A stretch of DNA of 33,632 nucleotides. Origin: Thermodesulfobacteriota bacterium (GTDB lineage: Bacteria > Desulfobacterota > Deferrisomatia > Deferrisomatales > JACRMM01). Location of the stretch: NCBI GenBank assembly GCA_040756475.1, contig JBFLZB010000004.1, positions 1 to 33,632 on the forward strand, in the 5' to 3' direction. Below are positions 6,136-14,347 of this stretch, in pieces. The notes beneath the pieces are model-generated. The model saw only the letters and a program-made list of their open reading frames with translations. It searched no databases and was not told the DNA's origin. A program made the translations under genes and the position numbers. Each line of letters opens with the position of its first letter. Positions within the stretch are counted from its first letter, which is position 1.

Positions 6136-8391
6136 TCACTCCTCCGGATTCCCCTGTCCGTCCAACGCCTCGAGCACCCGCTCGAGGCTGGCCGGCAGGT
6201 CGCAGATCCTCTTCCCGCAGGCCCGGCTCACGGCGTTGACCACCGCCGGGGCCGTGGGGATGAGGGCGGGTTCCCCGACCCCCTTGGCGCCGTAGGGGCC
6301 CGTGGGCTCGCGGCACTCCACGAACATGGGGGTGAGTCGCGGCACGTCCAGCGCCGTGGGGACGAGGTAGGTGTCGAGGTTTCGGTCCTGGCCCGGGCGA
6401 AACTCCTCCATGAGTGCTGCGCCCAGGCCCATGGCCACTCCTCCCGTGATCTGGCCGAGCACTCCGGGGGGGTAGAGGGCCCGGCCCACGTCGTGGGCCG
6501 CCGCCAGGCGCTCCACCCGCACCTGGGCGGTGGCGCGGTCCACCGCGACCCGGGCCACCTGGGCAGCAAACGCGTAGGTGCCGTAGGGGCGGCCCTGCCC
6601 CGTGCGGTGGTCCAGGGCCGAGGTGTCGGGGTCGAAGCTCCCGGCCTCCCTCGGGGCTTCCCCGGCGGCGGCGAAGGCCTGGGCAAGCTTCGGGAGCTCC
6701 ATCTCCCATGTCGGCTGGGAGCGGCTGCGCACCCGCCCGTCCGCCAGCTCGAGCTGCGCGCCGGGCACTCCCAGGAGCTCCCCGGCCCGGGCCAGGAGCC
6801 TGTCTCGCAGGCGGCCGGCGGCCTCGAGGACCGCGCCTCCCGAGATGTAGGTCTGGCGGCTGGCGGAGGTGGCCCCCGCGTTGGTGGTGCGGCCGGTGTC
6901 GCCCCGCACCAGGCGCACGCGGTCGGGATCTTCCCCCAGGGCCTCGGCGCAGATCGCCAGGAGCACCTGGTCCGAGCCCTGGCCGATGTCGGCCGCGCCG
7001 GTGAAGAGGGTGAACCGCCCGTCGGAGCCGAGCTCCACCTGGGCCGTGGAGGGGTTGGAGACGCCCGTGTTGCCGATGCCGTAGAACATGGCCCCCACGC
7101 CGATGCCCCGGAGGAAGTCCCGGTCGCTCCGGCAGGCGCGGCTCCAGCGGTCGCGCACCGCGTCGATCTTCTCCAGGCAGGGGACGATCCCCACGCTGTG
7201 CGTGAGCACCTGCCCGGTAACCGTAGCGTCGCCGGGCCGCAGGGCGTTGCGAAGGCGCAGGGAGACCGGGTCCATCCCCAGGGCCTCGGCCAGCAGGTCC
7301 ATCTGGCTCTCGTGGCCGAACGCGGCCTGGGGGGTGCCGAAGCCGCGCATGGCCCCGGAGAAGGGGTGGTTGGTGTATACGGCGCGGGAGCGGATGCGGG
7401 CGTGGGGTACCCGGTAGGGTCCGGCGGCGTGCACGGCGGCCCGCATGGCCACCGCCAGCGCGTAGGAGGCGTAGGCGCCGGTGTCGGCCAGGAGGTCGGC
7501 CTCCACGGCCAGGAGGTTCCCCTGGGCGTCGGCGGCGCTGCGGTAGCGCATGGCGAAGGGGTGGCGCTTGCCCGACGCCAGGAAGGACTCCTCCCGGGAG
7601 TACACCAGGCGCGAGGGCCGGCCCGTGTGCCAGGTAGCCAGCGCCACGTAGAGCTGGGCCGAGAGGTCGAGCTTGCCCCCGAAGCCGCCGCCGGTGGGGG
7701 CCTGAACCACCCGGACGCGCTCTGCCGAGAGCCCCAGCAGCCGGCACAGGTCGTCCCGGTCGTAGTGGGGGTTCTGGGTGGAGCAGGTCACCGTGAGGAC
7801 GCCCTCCTCCATCCAGGCCACCGCCGCCTCGGGCTCCAGATAGGCGTGCTCGACCCAGGTGGTGCGGTAGGTGCGCTCCACCACCACCGCCGCGCGGGAA
7901 AAGGCCGTCTCCACGTCGCCCCGCTCCACACGCTGCTCGAAGCAGAGGTTCCCCTTCTCATGGATGGGAGCCGCGTCGGCGGCCAGGGCGGCAATCGGGT
8001 CCCGGAGCACCGGCAGGGGGTCGTAGACGACCGAGACCCGGCTCGCCCCCAGGGCCGCCGCCTCCGGCGTCTGCGCCGCCACCAGGGCCACGGCGTCCCC
8101 GACGAACCGCACCCGGTCGGTGAGGAGGGGCTGGTCCGCGGTGAGGCGGATGATGCCGTAGCGGTTCTCCCCGGGCACGTCGGCGGCGGTAAAGACCCGC
8201 ACAACTCCTGGGACCGCCAGCGCCGGCGCGGCGCGCACCTCGGCCACCCGGGCGTGGGCCTCGGTGGAGCGCACCACCGCCAGGTGCAGCACCCCTCCCA
8301 CCTTGAGGTCGGCGGTGAAGCGAAGCGTCCCCAGGACCTTCTCCAGGGCGTCCCGGCGGGGCCGCCGGGAGCCGATGGCGCGGGCGCTCAT
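6136..8391 (-). CDS. Nicotinate dehydrogenase-type molybdenum subunit
   Basis: 751-residue molybdopterin-binding subunit of the xanthine dehydrogenase family, probably hydroxylating nicotinate at C6. An N-terminal a/b hammerhead domain (residues about 15-125) is followed by the molybdopterin domains with APTGGGFGGKLD, MRGFGTPQAAFGHE, and the C-terminal GAKGVGEPALIPTAPAVVNA, whose Glu is the catalytic base in this family. In Eubacterium barkeri the equivalent subunit is split in two; here it is one chain. The ATG at 8391 overlaps the FAD-subunit stop by 4 bases. The substrate is inferred from the neighbouring 6-hydroxynicotinate reductase and enamidase genes. Whether the enzyme carries labile selenium like the E. 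barkeri one cannot be seen. Confidence 0.85.
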   Translation of the reverse strand: MSARAIGSRRPRRDALEKVLGTLRFTADLKVGGVLHLAVVRSTEAHARVAEVRAAPALAVPGVVRVFTAADVPGENRYGIIRLTADQPLLTDRVRFVGDAVALVAAQTPEAAALGASRVSVVYDPLPVLRDPIAALAADAAPIHEKGNLCFEQRVERGDVETAFSRAAVVVERTYRTTWVEHAYLEPEAAVAWMEEGVLTVTCSTQNPHYDRDDLCRLLGLSAERVRVVQAPTGGGFGGKLDLSAQLYVALATWHTGRPSRLVYSREESFLASGKRHPFAMRYRSAADAQGNLLAVEADLLADTGAYASYALAVAMRAAVHAAGPYRVPHARIRSRAVYTNHPFSGAMRGFGTPQAAFGHESQMDLLAEALGMDPVSLRLRNALRPGDATVTGQVLTHSVGIVPCLEKIDAVRDRWSRACRSDRDFLRGIGVGAMFYGIGNTGVSNPSTAQVELGSDGRFTLFTGAADIGQGSDQVLLAICAEALGEDPDRVRLVRGDTGRTTNAGATSASRQTYISGGAVLEAAGRLRDRLLARAGELLGVPGAQLELADGRVRSRSQPTWEMELPKLAQAFAAAGEAPREAGSFDPDTSALDHRTGQGRPYGTYAFAAQVARVAVDRATAQVRVERLAAAHDVGRALYPPGVLGQITGGVAMGLGAALMEEFRPGQDRNLDTYLVPTALDVPRLTPMFVECREPTGPYGAKGVGEPALIPTAPAVVNAVSRACGKRICDLPASLERVLEALDGQGNPEE

Positions 8392-9260
8392 GCCGGCACC
8401 TCCCCGCGTCCCGCGGCAAAGGCCTCCAGGGCCTGGCGCAGGGCCCGGGTAACGCAGCGGCGCGCCACGGGCAGCTTGTAGGCCATGGAGGGGCGCCCCC
8501 CCGAGACCCCCCGCACGGCCGCTTCCGCCGCGCGCCCGGCCTCCTCCAGGAAAGGCTCGGAGAACCCCCGGTGGAGCACCTCCTCGGCGCCGGTCAGCCG
8601 CTGGGGCCGCGGGAAGACCGCCCCCAGGGCGACCCGGGCGAGCCCGGTCTCGGGGTTGGCCATGGCCGCCACCGAGAGGCGGCTGATGGCCGCGGCGCGC
8701 CGCCGCCCCACCTTGAGGAAGGCCGCTCCGTGGGGGGGCTCCAGGGGGATGCGGATGGCCGTCAGGAGCTCGCCGGACGCGAGGCACGTCGCCCCGGGGC
8801 CCCGGAAGAAGTCCTCCAGGGGCACGCGCCGCTCGCCCCCGGGGCCCGCCACCTGGAAGCGGGCGCGAAGCACCGCCAGGGCGGGCAGGGTGTCGGCGGC
8901 CACGGAGGCGTTGACGGCGTTGCCCCCTACGGTGCCGAGGTTGCGGACCTGCACCGATCCCACCGCCGCGCAGGCCTGGGCCAGCACCGGCGCCAGCCGC
9001 CGCACCAGGGGGCTCTCGGCGGCCTCGGCGTGGGTGATCGCGGCGCCCAGGAGCAGCGTGCCGTCCTCTTCCTCCCGGACCTCCCGGAGCTCGGGCACCC
9101 GGGTGACGTCCACGACCGCCCGGGGCGCGGCCTTCCCGTGGCGCACCGCCACCAGGAGATCCGTGCCCCCGGCCACGGGGCGCCCCCCTTCGCCCTCGCG
9201 CTGGAGGGCGGCCAGCGCCTGCCCGAGGCTGGCCGGCCGCAGGTAGCGAAAGCCGGTCAT
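8388..9260 (-). CDS. Molybdenum hydroxylase FAD subunit
   Basis: 290-residue FAD-binding subunit (CoxM/NdhF-type) of the molybdenum hydroxylase. FAD contacts typical of the family are visible: PVAGGTDLLVAVR near residue 29 and GSVQVRNLGTVGGNAVNASVAADTLPAL near residues 99-126. The C-terminal part is the CO dehydrogenase flavoprotein C-domain. It passes electrons between the 2Fe-2S subunit and an external acceptor. The ATG at 9260 shares ATGA with the stop of the 2Fe-2S subunit, and its own stop overlaps the start of the molybdenum subunit, so the three subunits are made by coupled translation. Confidence 0.88.
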   Translation of the reverse strand: MTGFRYLRPASLGQALAALQREGEGGRPVAGGTDLLVAVRHGKAAPRAVVDVTRVPELREVREEEDGTLLLGAAITHAEAAESPLVRRLAPVLAQACAAVGSVQVRNLGTVGGNAVNASVAADTLPALAVLRARFQVAGPGGERRVPLEDFFRGPGATCLASGELLTAIRIPLEPPHGAAFLKVGRRRAAAISRLSVAAMANPETGLARVALGAVFPRPQRLTGAEEVLHRGFSEPFLEEAGRAAEAAVRGVSGGRPSMAYKLPVARRCVTRALRQALEAFAAGRGEVPA

Positions 9261-9751
9261 CGGGGGGCCTCCCCCCCACCGCCGATTCGGGCCGCGGCGT
9301 GCACCGCGTCCACGATCTGGTTGTAGCCCGTGCACCGGCAGAGGTTTCCCGAGAGGGCGACCCGGATCTCCTCCCGGGTGGGCCGGGGGTTGCGGTCCAG
9401 GAGCGCCTTGGCCGAGAGCAGCATGCCCGGCGTGCAAAAGCCGCACTGCACGGCACCCTTATCGACGAACTTCTCCTGGAGGGGGTGGAGCGCCTCGGCC
9501 CCCCCCAGCCCCTCCACCGTGACCACGTCTCGCCCCTCGGCCTTCCCGGCCAGCACGAGACACGCGTTCACGGCCCGGCCGTCGACGAGCACGGTGCATG
9601 CCCCGCACTCCCCGACCCCGCACCCCTCCTTGGCGCCGGTGAGGTCGAAGTGCTCCCGCAGGAGCCACAGGAGCGAGCGGTGGGGCTCCACCTCGGCCCG
9701 AACGGACCTGCCGTTCAAGGTGAATGCGACGGAAATTCGGGTGTCGTCCAT
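9257..9751 (-). CDS. Molybdenum hydroxylase 2Fe-2S subunit
   Basis: 164-residue small subunit (CoxS/NdhS-type) with two [2Fe-2S] clusters. The plant-ferredoxin-like cluster is GCGVGECGACTV with a further Cys in NACLV; the second cluster uses CGFCTPG and CRCTGY in the alpha-helical domain. It shuttles electrons from the molybdenum centre to FAD. The order small, medium, large is common for this enzyme family. The start ATG at 9751 follows the MttB-like gene by 38 bases, suggesting one transcript for methyltransferase and hydroxylase. Confidence 0.9.
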   Translation of the reverse strand: MDDTRISVAFTLNGRSVRAEVEPHRSLLWLLREHFDLTGAKEGCGVGECGACTVLVDGRAVNACLVLAGKAEGRDVVTVEGLGGAEALHPLQEKFVDKGAVQCGFCTPGMLLSAKALLDRNPRPTREEIRVALSGNLCRCTGYNQIVDAVHAAARIGGGGEAPR

Positions 9752-9789
9752 GGGCGCTTTCGCTCTCCGGTGGCGTTTCGGTCCGGTTC

Positions 9790-11232
9790 CTACGCCGTCA
9801 GTTCCCGGTCCGCCGCCGCCACCAGGGCGTCGAGCTCGGCGCAGACCTCGGGCGGTGCAACCGGCGGCCGCTCCTGCGCCGTGAGCGCGCGCATCCGTTC
9901 CAGGGCCCGCGCGGCGAGGTCGCTGCGGCCCTTGGCCTCCCAAGCCGCCAGGCCGTCCCGAGTGAGCAGGCGCGGCCGGTAGGCTTCGCGGCAGTGGCGC
10001 AGGGTGTGCTTGCGCCGCAGGAACTCCGCGCCGGGCTCCGTGGCCAGGAGGTCCGCCCAGCCCAGCGTCTCGTCGTCCACGGCGAGCTCCTGGCGGAAGC
10101 GGCGCAGCCACTGGGCGATCTCTTCGTCGAGGACGAGCTGCACGGGGCTTACGGTGGTGGCGACCTCGAGCTGGCCGGCGCCTCCGAGGATGTCGGCGCC
10201 CGCCGCGGCCACCGCCCCGGCCAGGAGGGTACTTTCCAGAACGGACTGGTCCCCGGGCACGGGGCCGTCCGAGCCGAACCCGTAGGTGTGGGTCGGCAGG
10301 CCGAAGGCGGCCTTGAGGAACGCCACCGCGGCGGCTTTGCCCTGCACCGCCTCGACGCTCGACTGGACGCTCGAGCCCGTGGCCATGTCTCCGAAGAAGA
10401 TCAAGGGCGTGGCGATCACGGGCGCGCCCGGCTGGAGGGTCTGGGCCACGGCCGCCATGACCACGATCTCGGCCGCGGCCAGGAGGATCGTGCCCGGGAT
10501 GGTGATGGGAGCCGTGGTGCCCGCGCTGGGCAGGCTGCACGCGTGGAGCGGCACCCCCGCGGCGCTCGCCTGGACGATGATCTCCAGGTCCATGCGCTTG
10601 AAGTCCAGCGGGGTGAGCGAGCAGGTGATCATGCTGATGCGGGGGCGCTCCCGCAGGGCGCGCTCGCCCCCGCAGGCGGCCGCCGCCAGGCGCAGCAGGT
10701 GCACGACGCTCTCCCCGCTGTAAGGCTGCACCCACACGTGCTTGCGGGTGTTGCGCAGCATGCACCGCAGCCCGTGGACGTCCGCCGTCTGGACCGGCAC
10801 CCCGCTCGGGGAGGGGAACGGGCAGAAGTCCACCCCGTCGAGGGAGTCGGCGAGCCGGGCCCACAGGGCCAGGTCGTCGGGGGTGACGTTGCGGCGCTCC
10901 CCGGAGTCGGGATCGAGGTAGAAGGGGGCGCCCGTGTTGGAGCGCACGAGGAAGGCCCCGTCCGGGCAGGGAACCGTTCGGTCCCGGGCCGGCTCGGCGC
11001 CCGCCAGAGTGACGCTGCGGGGCGCCCGCTCCAGGGCCCTCTCGAGGAAGGCTTCCGGGAACCGGACGCGGCCCGACTCCCGGTCCACGTCGGCGCCCGC
11101 CCCGGCGAGGCGTTCGAGGACGAGGGGGTGGTCCAGGCGCACGCCGGTGCGGCCCAGGAGCTCGAACACCCGGCTGCGCAGCAGGGCGCGGCCCTCGTGG
11201 GAGAAGTAGGCGTTCTCGGTTCTCGTGCTCAT
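9790..11232 (-). CDS. MttB-family (non-pyrrolysine) methyltransferase
   Basis: 480-residue member of the trimethylamine methyltransferase MttB superfamily (COG5598), which moves methyl groups from quaternary or tertiary amines to a corrinoid protein. Family stretches include NTRKHVWVQPYSGESV, PLIFFGDMATGSSVQSS, HTYGFGSDGPVPGDQS and ADILGGAGQLE. There is no in-frame amber codon, so it belongs with the non-pyrrolysine members such as the glycine betaine enzyme MtgB. ATG at 11232 has AAGGAG nine bases upstream. It sits between a TRAP transporter and the nicotinate hydroxylase genes; demethylation of N-methylnicotinate (trigonelline) would give the substrate of the next enzyme. That substrate is inference. 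No corrinoid protein or reductive activator is encoded in the window. Confidence 0.86.
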   Translation of the reverse strand: MSTRTENAYFSHEGRALLRSRVFELLGRTGVRLDHPLVLERLAGAGADVDRESGRVRFPEAFLERALERAPRSVTLAGAEPARDRTVPCPDGAFLVRSNTGAPFYLDPDSGERRNVTPDDLALWARLADSLDGVDFCPFPSPSGVPVQTADVHGLRCMLRNTRKHVWVQPYSGESVVHLLRLAAAACGGERALRERPRISMITCSLTPLDFKRMDLEIIVQASAAGVPLHACSLPSAGTTAPITIPGTILLAAAEIVVMAAVAQTLQPGAPVIATPLIFFGDMATGSSVQSSVEAVQGKAAAVAFLKAAFGLPTHTYGFGSDGPVPGDQSVLESTLLAGAVAAAGADILGGAGQLEVATTVSPVQLVLDEEIAQWLRRFRQELAVDDETLGWADLLATEPGAEFLRRKHTLRHCREAYRPRLLTRDGLAAWEAKGRSDLAARALERMRALTAQERPPVAPPEVCAELDALVAAADRELTA

Positions 11233-11290
11233 GGTCGTGGACTCCTTGCCGGACGCCGGGCGCAGGAAGGCCAGGGCCCCTCTCCCGTGC

Positions 11291-12589
11291 TCACTTCAAG
11301 ACACTGGGCAGCCAGAGGGCGATCTGGGGAAAGAACATCAGGAGCGCGATATTGAGGTAGATCGGGATCAGGAAGGGCAAAGAACCCTTCACGATGGTCC
11401 CCATGCTGTGTTGCGGCACCACGCTTCGCAGGACGAAGAGGCTCAAGCCGAAGGGGGGCGTGATGGTGCTCTGCTCGCCGGCCATCACGTACACGACGCC
11501 CCACCAGATCGGGTCGAACCCGAGGGCGACGATGATGGGCATCACGAAGGGAAAGGTGAGGAAGAGCATGGACCAGGAGTCGAAGAACATCCCCATGACG
11601 AGGTACATGAGGAAGAAGAGCGCCAGGATGCCGTAGCGTCCCACGGGGAGGGCCACCACGAAGTCCTTGAGCAGCGCGATCACCCCGGCGGAGTTGAAGA
11701 CGTGGGACATGAGCGAGGACATGGCCATGATGAAGAGCGAAAACGACGTGATCTTCACCGTGTCGTAGAGACTCGTCTTGAAGATCTGCCAGGTCAGCTT
11801 CCGGTACCCCAGGGTGAGGACGATGCTCAGGAACGCCCCGAGGCTCGCCGCCTCGGTGGCGGTCATGAAGCCCCCGAAGATGGCCCCGAGGACCCCGAAG
11901 ATGAGCCCTGCGAAGGGCAGGACCTCGAGCACCGCGCCAAACTTCTCCTTCCAGGTGTGGTGCACCGGGGCGGGGGCGAGGCGGGGGTTGATCTTGACCC
12001 ACACGATGATCGTGAGGATGAAGAAGACGGCGAGCAGGACTCCGGGGATCAGGCCGGCGGCCAGCAGGTCTACGATGGACAGCCCCTGCCACGCGCCGAA
12101 GATGATGAGCAGGATGCTCGGGGGAATCAGCGGGGCCAGGATCGTCCCCGAGGCGATGGCCCCCAGGCCGAGCTTGGGCGAGTAGCCGCGGGCCTCCATG
12201 GCCGGCCACGCGATCTTGCCGAATGTGGCGGTAGCCGCGATGGTCGAGCCGCACATGGCGCCGAAGACCGCGTTGCCCCCGATGATGGAGCACGCGAGTC
12301 CCCCCGGGAGCCCGCCGGTCCACTTGTCGATGGCGGCGAAGAGGCGCTCGTTCACCCCGGTGTTGCCCAGGATGGCCCCCATGAGAATGAAGAGCGGCAT
12401 GGCGCTCAACGTGAATGAGTTGAGGGAGCCAAAGGCGGTGTAGGCAAGCTGGTCGATGGGTTGGCCCACGTACCACACGAGCCCGACTACGGCGATGACG
12501 CCCACGGCCCAAGCGATCTCGAGCCCCAGGAGGAGGAGCACGAGGAGCCCGGCCACCAGGGCGAGGCCGAAGAGTCCTTCGGGGCCCAT
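11291..12589 (-). CDS. dctM: TRAP transporter large membrane subunit (system 1)
   Basis: 432-residue DctM-type subunit with about 12-13 hydrophobic segments, which forms the sodium-driven channel of a tripartite ATP-independent transporter. Family signatures include FGAMCGSTIAATATFGKIAWPAM, split here as FGAMCGSTIAAT and IAWPAME, and LIPPSILLIIFG. The start is the ATG at 12589, sharing a base with the small-subunit stop; a 35-residue extension upstream is out-of-frame noise from dctQ. It is followed after 58 bases by the MttB-like gene, so the transported solute is probably the substrate of that pathway (quaternary amine or nicotinate); this is inferred from position only. Confidence 0.9.
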   Translation of the reverse strand: MGPEGLFGLALVAGLLVLLLLGLEIAWAVGVIAVVGLVWYVGQPIDQLAYTAFGSLNSFTLSAMPLFILMGAILGNTGVNERLFAAIDKWTGGLPGGLACSIIGGNAVFGAMCGSTIAATATFGKIAWPAMEARGYSPKLGLGAIASGTILAPLIPPSILLIIFGAWQGLSIVDLLAAGLIPGVLLAVFFILTIIVWVKINPRLAPAPVHHTWKEKFGAVLEVLPFAGLIFGVLGAIFGGFMTATEAASLGAFLSIVLTLGYRKLTWQIFKTSLYDTVKITSFSLFIMAMSSLMSHVFNSAGVIALLKDFVVALPVGRYGILALFFLMYLVMGMFFDSWSMLFLTFPFVMPIIVALGFDPIWWGVVYVMAGEQSTITPPFGLSLFVLRSVVPQHSMGTIVKGSLPFLIPIYLNIALLMFFPQIALWLPSVLK

Positions 12590-13095
12590 CAGACCTCCTT
12601 CTCCCAATCGGGACCCGCGAGCGCCTTCACGAGCTCCGCGAGGAGCTGGAGGGTGAGGAGCCCGGAGCCGAGCACCAGCGAGAGCTGGGGCCACTGCATG
12701 GGCACTCGGAGCCAGCTTCCGCTGCGGGTTCCGAAGAGCATCGTGAAGGAGACGAGGTCGTAGCTCGCCTGGATCATCACGAAGCCGAAGGCCGCGGCCA
12801 CGGCCAGGGTGACCACCCGGAGGACCCGCTGCACCTTGGGAGGAAGAACCGTGACCAGGAACTCCACCCGCACGTGTCCCCGTTCCTTCCAGGTGTACCC
12901 GAGACCCAGAAAGGTGACCGCGACGAGGGCGTACCCCCCCATCTCGTCCGCCACCGCGATGGGCGCCGTCGGCAGCACGTACCGGGTGAAGACCTCCACC
13001 AGGATCAGCGCCATGAGGAGGAAGACCGCCCAGCCCATCAGGTGGCCCACCACGTCCGAGACGAGGTCCATGGACCGAACCAGGCGCCTGACCAT
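12589..13095 (-). CDS. dctQ: TRAP transporter small membrane subunit (system 1)
   Basis: 168-residue DctQ-type subunit with four hydrophobic helices; the family stretch WKERGHVRVEFLV lies after the second helix. The ATG at 13095 has GGGGGAG upstream, and an in-frame extension of 49 Arg/Gly-rich residues is read from the GC-rich hairpin region and is not likely real. It overlaps dctM by one base. Confidence 0.88.
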   Translation of the reverse strand: MVRRLVRSMDLVSDVVGHLMGWAVFLLMALILVEVFTRYVLPTAPIAVADEMGGYALVAVTFLGLGYTWKERGHVRVEFLVTVLPPKVQRVLRVVTLAVAAAFGFVMIQASYDLVSFTMLFGTRSGSWLRVPMQWPQLSLVLGSGLLTLQLLAELVKALAGPDWEKEV

Positions 13096-13115
13096 GCCCA
13101 ACGCTCCCCCGCGGG

Positions 13116-13144
13116 GGGCGGCGGGGGGCGCGCCCCCGCCGCCC
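13116..13144. promoter_or_regulatory. GC hairpin between dctP1 and dctQ1
   Basis: A perfect 12-bp stem (GGGCGGCGGGGG with its complement, loop GCGCG) lies between the stop of the binding-protein gene and the start of the small membrane subunit. No T-run follows. Such hairpins commonly stabilise the upstream part of a transcript, giving more binding protein than membrane subunits; that use is inference. Confidence 0.6.
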
Positions 13145-13151
13145 GCGCGGC

Positions 13152-14222
13152 TCACTTGCCCGTGAAGGCGCGGTACTTGGCGACCACGTCGCGAATCACG
13201 GCGAGGAGCTCGGTGCCCTCCTTGCCGGTCTGCTTGAGCCACTCCGCCTCGACGGGCTTGGCGAGCTCAAGGGCCCGTGCCTGGTCCTCCTTGGAGAGTT
13301 GCACGCGCTTGACGCCGCTCAGCTCCACCGCGTCCACGCTCAGGATGTACTCCGCCGTGGTGGACAGGCTCACCATCTGCTCCACCTCGCGCCCGACGTC
13401 CATCAGGATCTTCTGGAGGTCCGCCGGGAGGGACTCGAACTTCCGCTTGTTGACCACCGTCACGGCGGTCCAGGTGGGGGACAGCGGGGTGAGGGTGAAC
13501 GTCTTGGACGCCTGGGCGAGCCCGATGGAGTACCCGTACCCCAGGCTCGTGAGCACGGCGTCGATGGTGCCGGCCATCATGGCGGGGGCGAGCTCGGAAC
13601 CCGAGATCGTCACGGGGCCCATGCCCAGGGCCCGGAGCCCGATGGTGGGCAGGGAACCCCCTGCCCGCACCTTGAGGCCCTTGAGGTCATCGAGGGTCTT
13701 GACGTCCTTCTTGGCCCACACCCCGTTGGCCGGGTCCCACTGGGTGACGAACCAGTACTTGAGGTTGAGCTTGCCCATGGTCTCGTCGTAGACCTTGCGC
13801 ACCCGGGGGTCCTGGTAGATCGCGAGCTCCTCGGCCAGGCCCTGCACCGGGTCCTCGGCGACGATGCCCGGGATCTCGCCCCAGTTCCAGAGCGGGTAGG
13901 TGCCCGAGTGCCAGGGCATGGGAACGTCACCCAGGTCGGCCTTGCCCTGGGCCACGGCCTGGAGGATGTCGGTGGAGGGGAACATGCGGGAGATGATCTT
14001 GAGCTGCAAGCGCCCGCCGCTGCGCTCGTGGAGCATGCGCTGGAGCACCCCTCCGGGGGCGTACACCTGGGAGGCGCGGAACTTGGGCCCCCAGATGTCG
14101 TTCCAGGCGAAGGTGAGCTCGTGCACCTGCTTGTCCTGGGATTGCGCCGCGGGAGGCGTTGCCGCGAGCCCTCCGAGGATGCACCCCACTGCCAGAACCC
14201 CCAGGCCCCATCGCTTGCCCAT
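13152..14222 (-). CDS. dctP: TRAP transporter substrate-binding protein (system 1)
   Basis: 356-residue periplasmic DctP-family binding protein. An N-terminal signal peptide (KRWGLGVLAVGCILGGLA, cleavage near AAQSQ) is followed by the two-lobed binding fold, including VWAKKDVKTLDDLKGLKVRA with the Arg that usually contacts the solute carboxylate, and a GTIDAVLTS hinge segment. A carboxylate-bearing ligand is therefore likely. The ATG has AGGAGGTG 4-5 bases upstream. It is the first gene of its transport operon, preceded by a promoter and palindrome at 14272-14319. Confidence 0.9.
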   Translation of the reverse strand: MGKRWGLGVLAVGCILGGLAATPPAAQSQDKQVHELTFAWNDIWGPKFRASQVYAPGGVLQRMLHERSGGRLQLKIISRMFPSTDILQAVAQGKADLGDVPMPWHSGTYPLWNWGEIPGIVAEDPVQGLAEELAIYQDPRVRKVYDETMGKLNLKYWFVTQWDPANGVWAKKDVKTLDDLKGLKVRAGGSLPTIGLRALGMGPVTISGSELAPAMMAGTIDAVLTSLGYGYSIGLAQASKTFTLTPLSPTWTAVTVVNKRKFESLPADLQKILMDVGREVEQMVSLSTTAEYILSVDAVELSGVKRVQLSKEDQARALELAKPVEAEWLKQTGKEGTELLAVIRDVVAKYRAFTGK

Positions 14223-14271
14223 CCCACACCTCCTCGTCGTGGCGCTCCGTCGCGGTGAACCGTGCCCTCCG

Positions 14272-14286
14272 TTAACTATTTGTTAA
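14272..14286. promoter_or_regulatory. Palindrome at the dctP1 start site (candidate operator)
   Basis: TTAAC-TATTT-GTTAA is an inverted repeat in an AT-rich island of an otherwise GC-rich locus. It covers the expected transcription start just downstream of the promoter at 14291-14319, a position suited to repressor binding. The XRE-cupin protein at 17374-17946 is the obvious candidate, though the palindrome next to that gene differs in sequence. Confidence 0.5.
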
Positions 14287-14290
14287 GCGC

Positions 14291-14319
14291 AATAAAGCAT
14301 GCCTTAGCGAACGCGTCAA
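14291..14319 (-). promoter_or_regulatory. Sigma-70-type promoter for the dctP1 operon
   Basis: Reading the minus strand, TTGACG (14319-14314) is followed after 17 bases by TTTATT (14296-14291), matching the -35 box in 5 of 6 and the -10 box in 4 of 6 positions. It is inside the 125-base gap between dctM2 and dctP1, so the downstream transport and catabolic genes may have their own promoter. Confidence 0.55.
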
Positions 14320-14347
14320 GCAGAGAGTTGCCCCGCGGACGGCCGGG

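Noticed and set aside
2472-6239. Very long open frames on the plus strand opposite the nicotinate genes (for example a 1255-codon frame)
   Set aside because: They have no recognisable domains, are low in complexity (Arg/Pro/Gly/His) and lie fully opposite well-conserved genes; GC-ending codons keep such frames open.
9790-11232. Pyrrolysine-containing MttB
   Set aside because: The 480-codon frame has no in-frame amber codon, so this is a non-pyrrolysine family member.
14280-14320. Sigma-54-type promoter upstream of dctP1
   Set aside because: A GG and a GC element are present on the minus strand, but their spacing is one base too long; the sigma-70 reading fits better.
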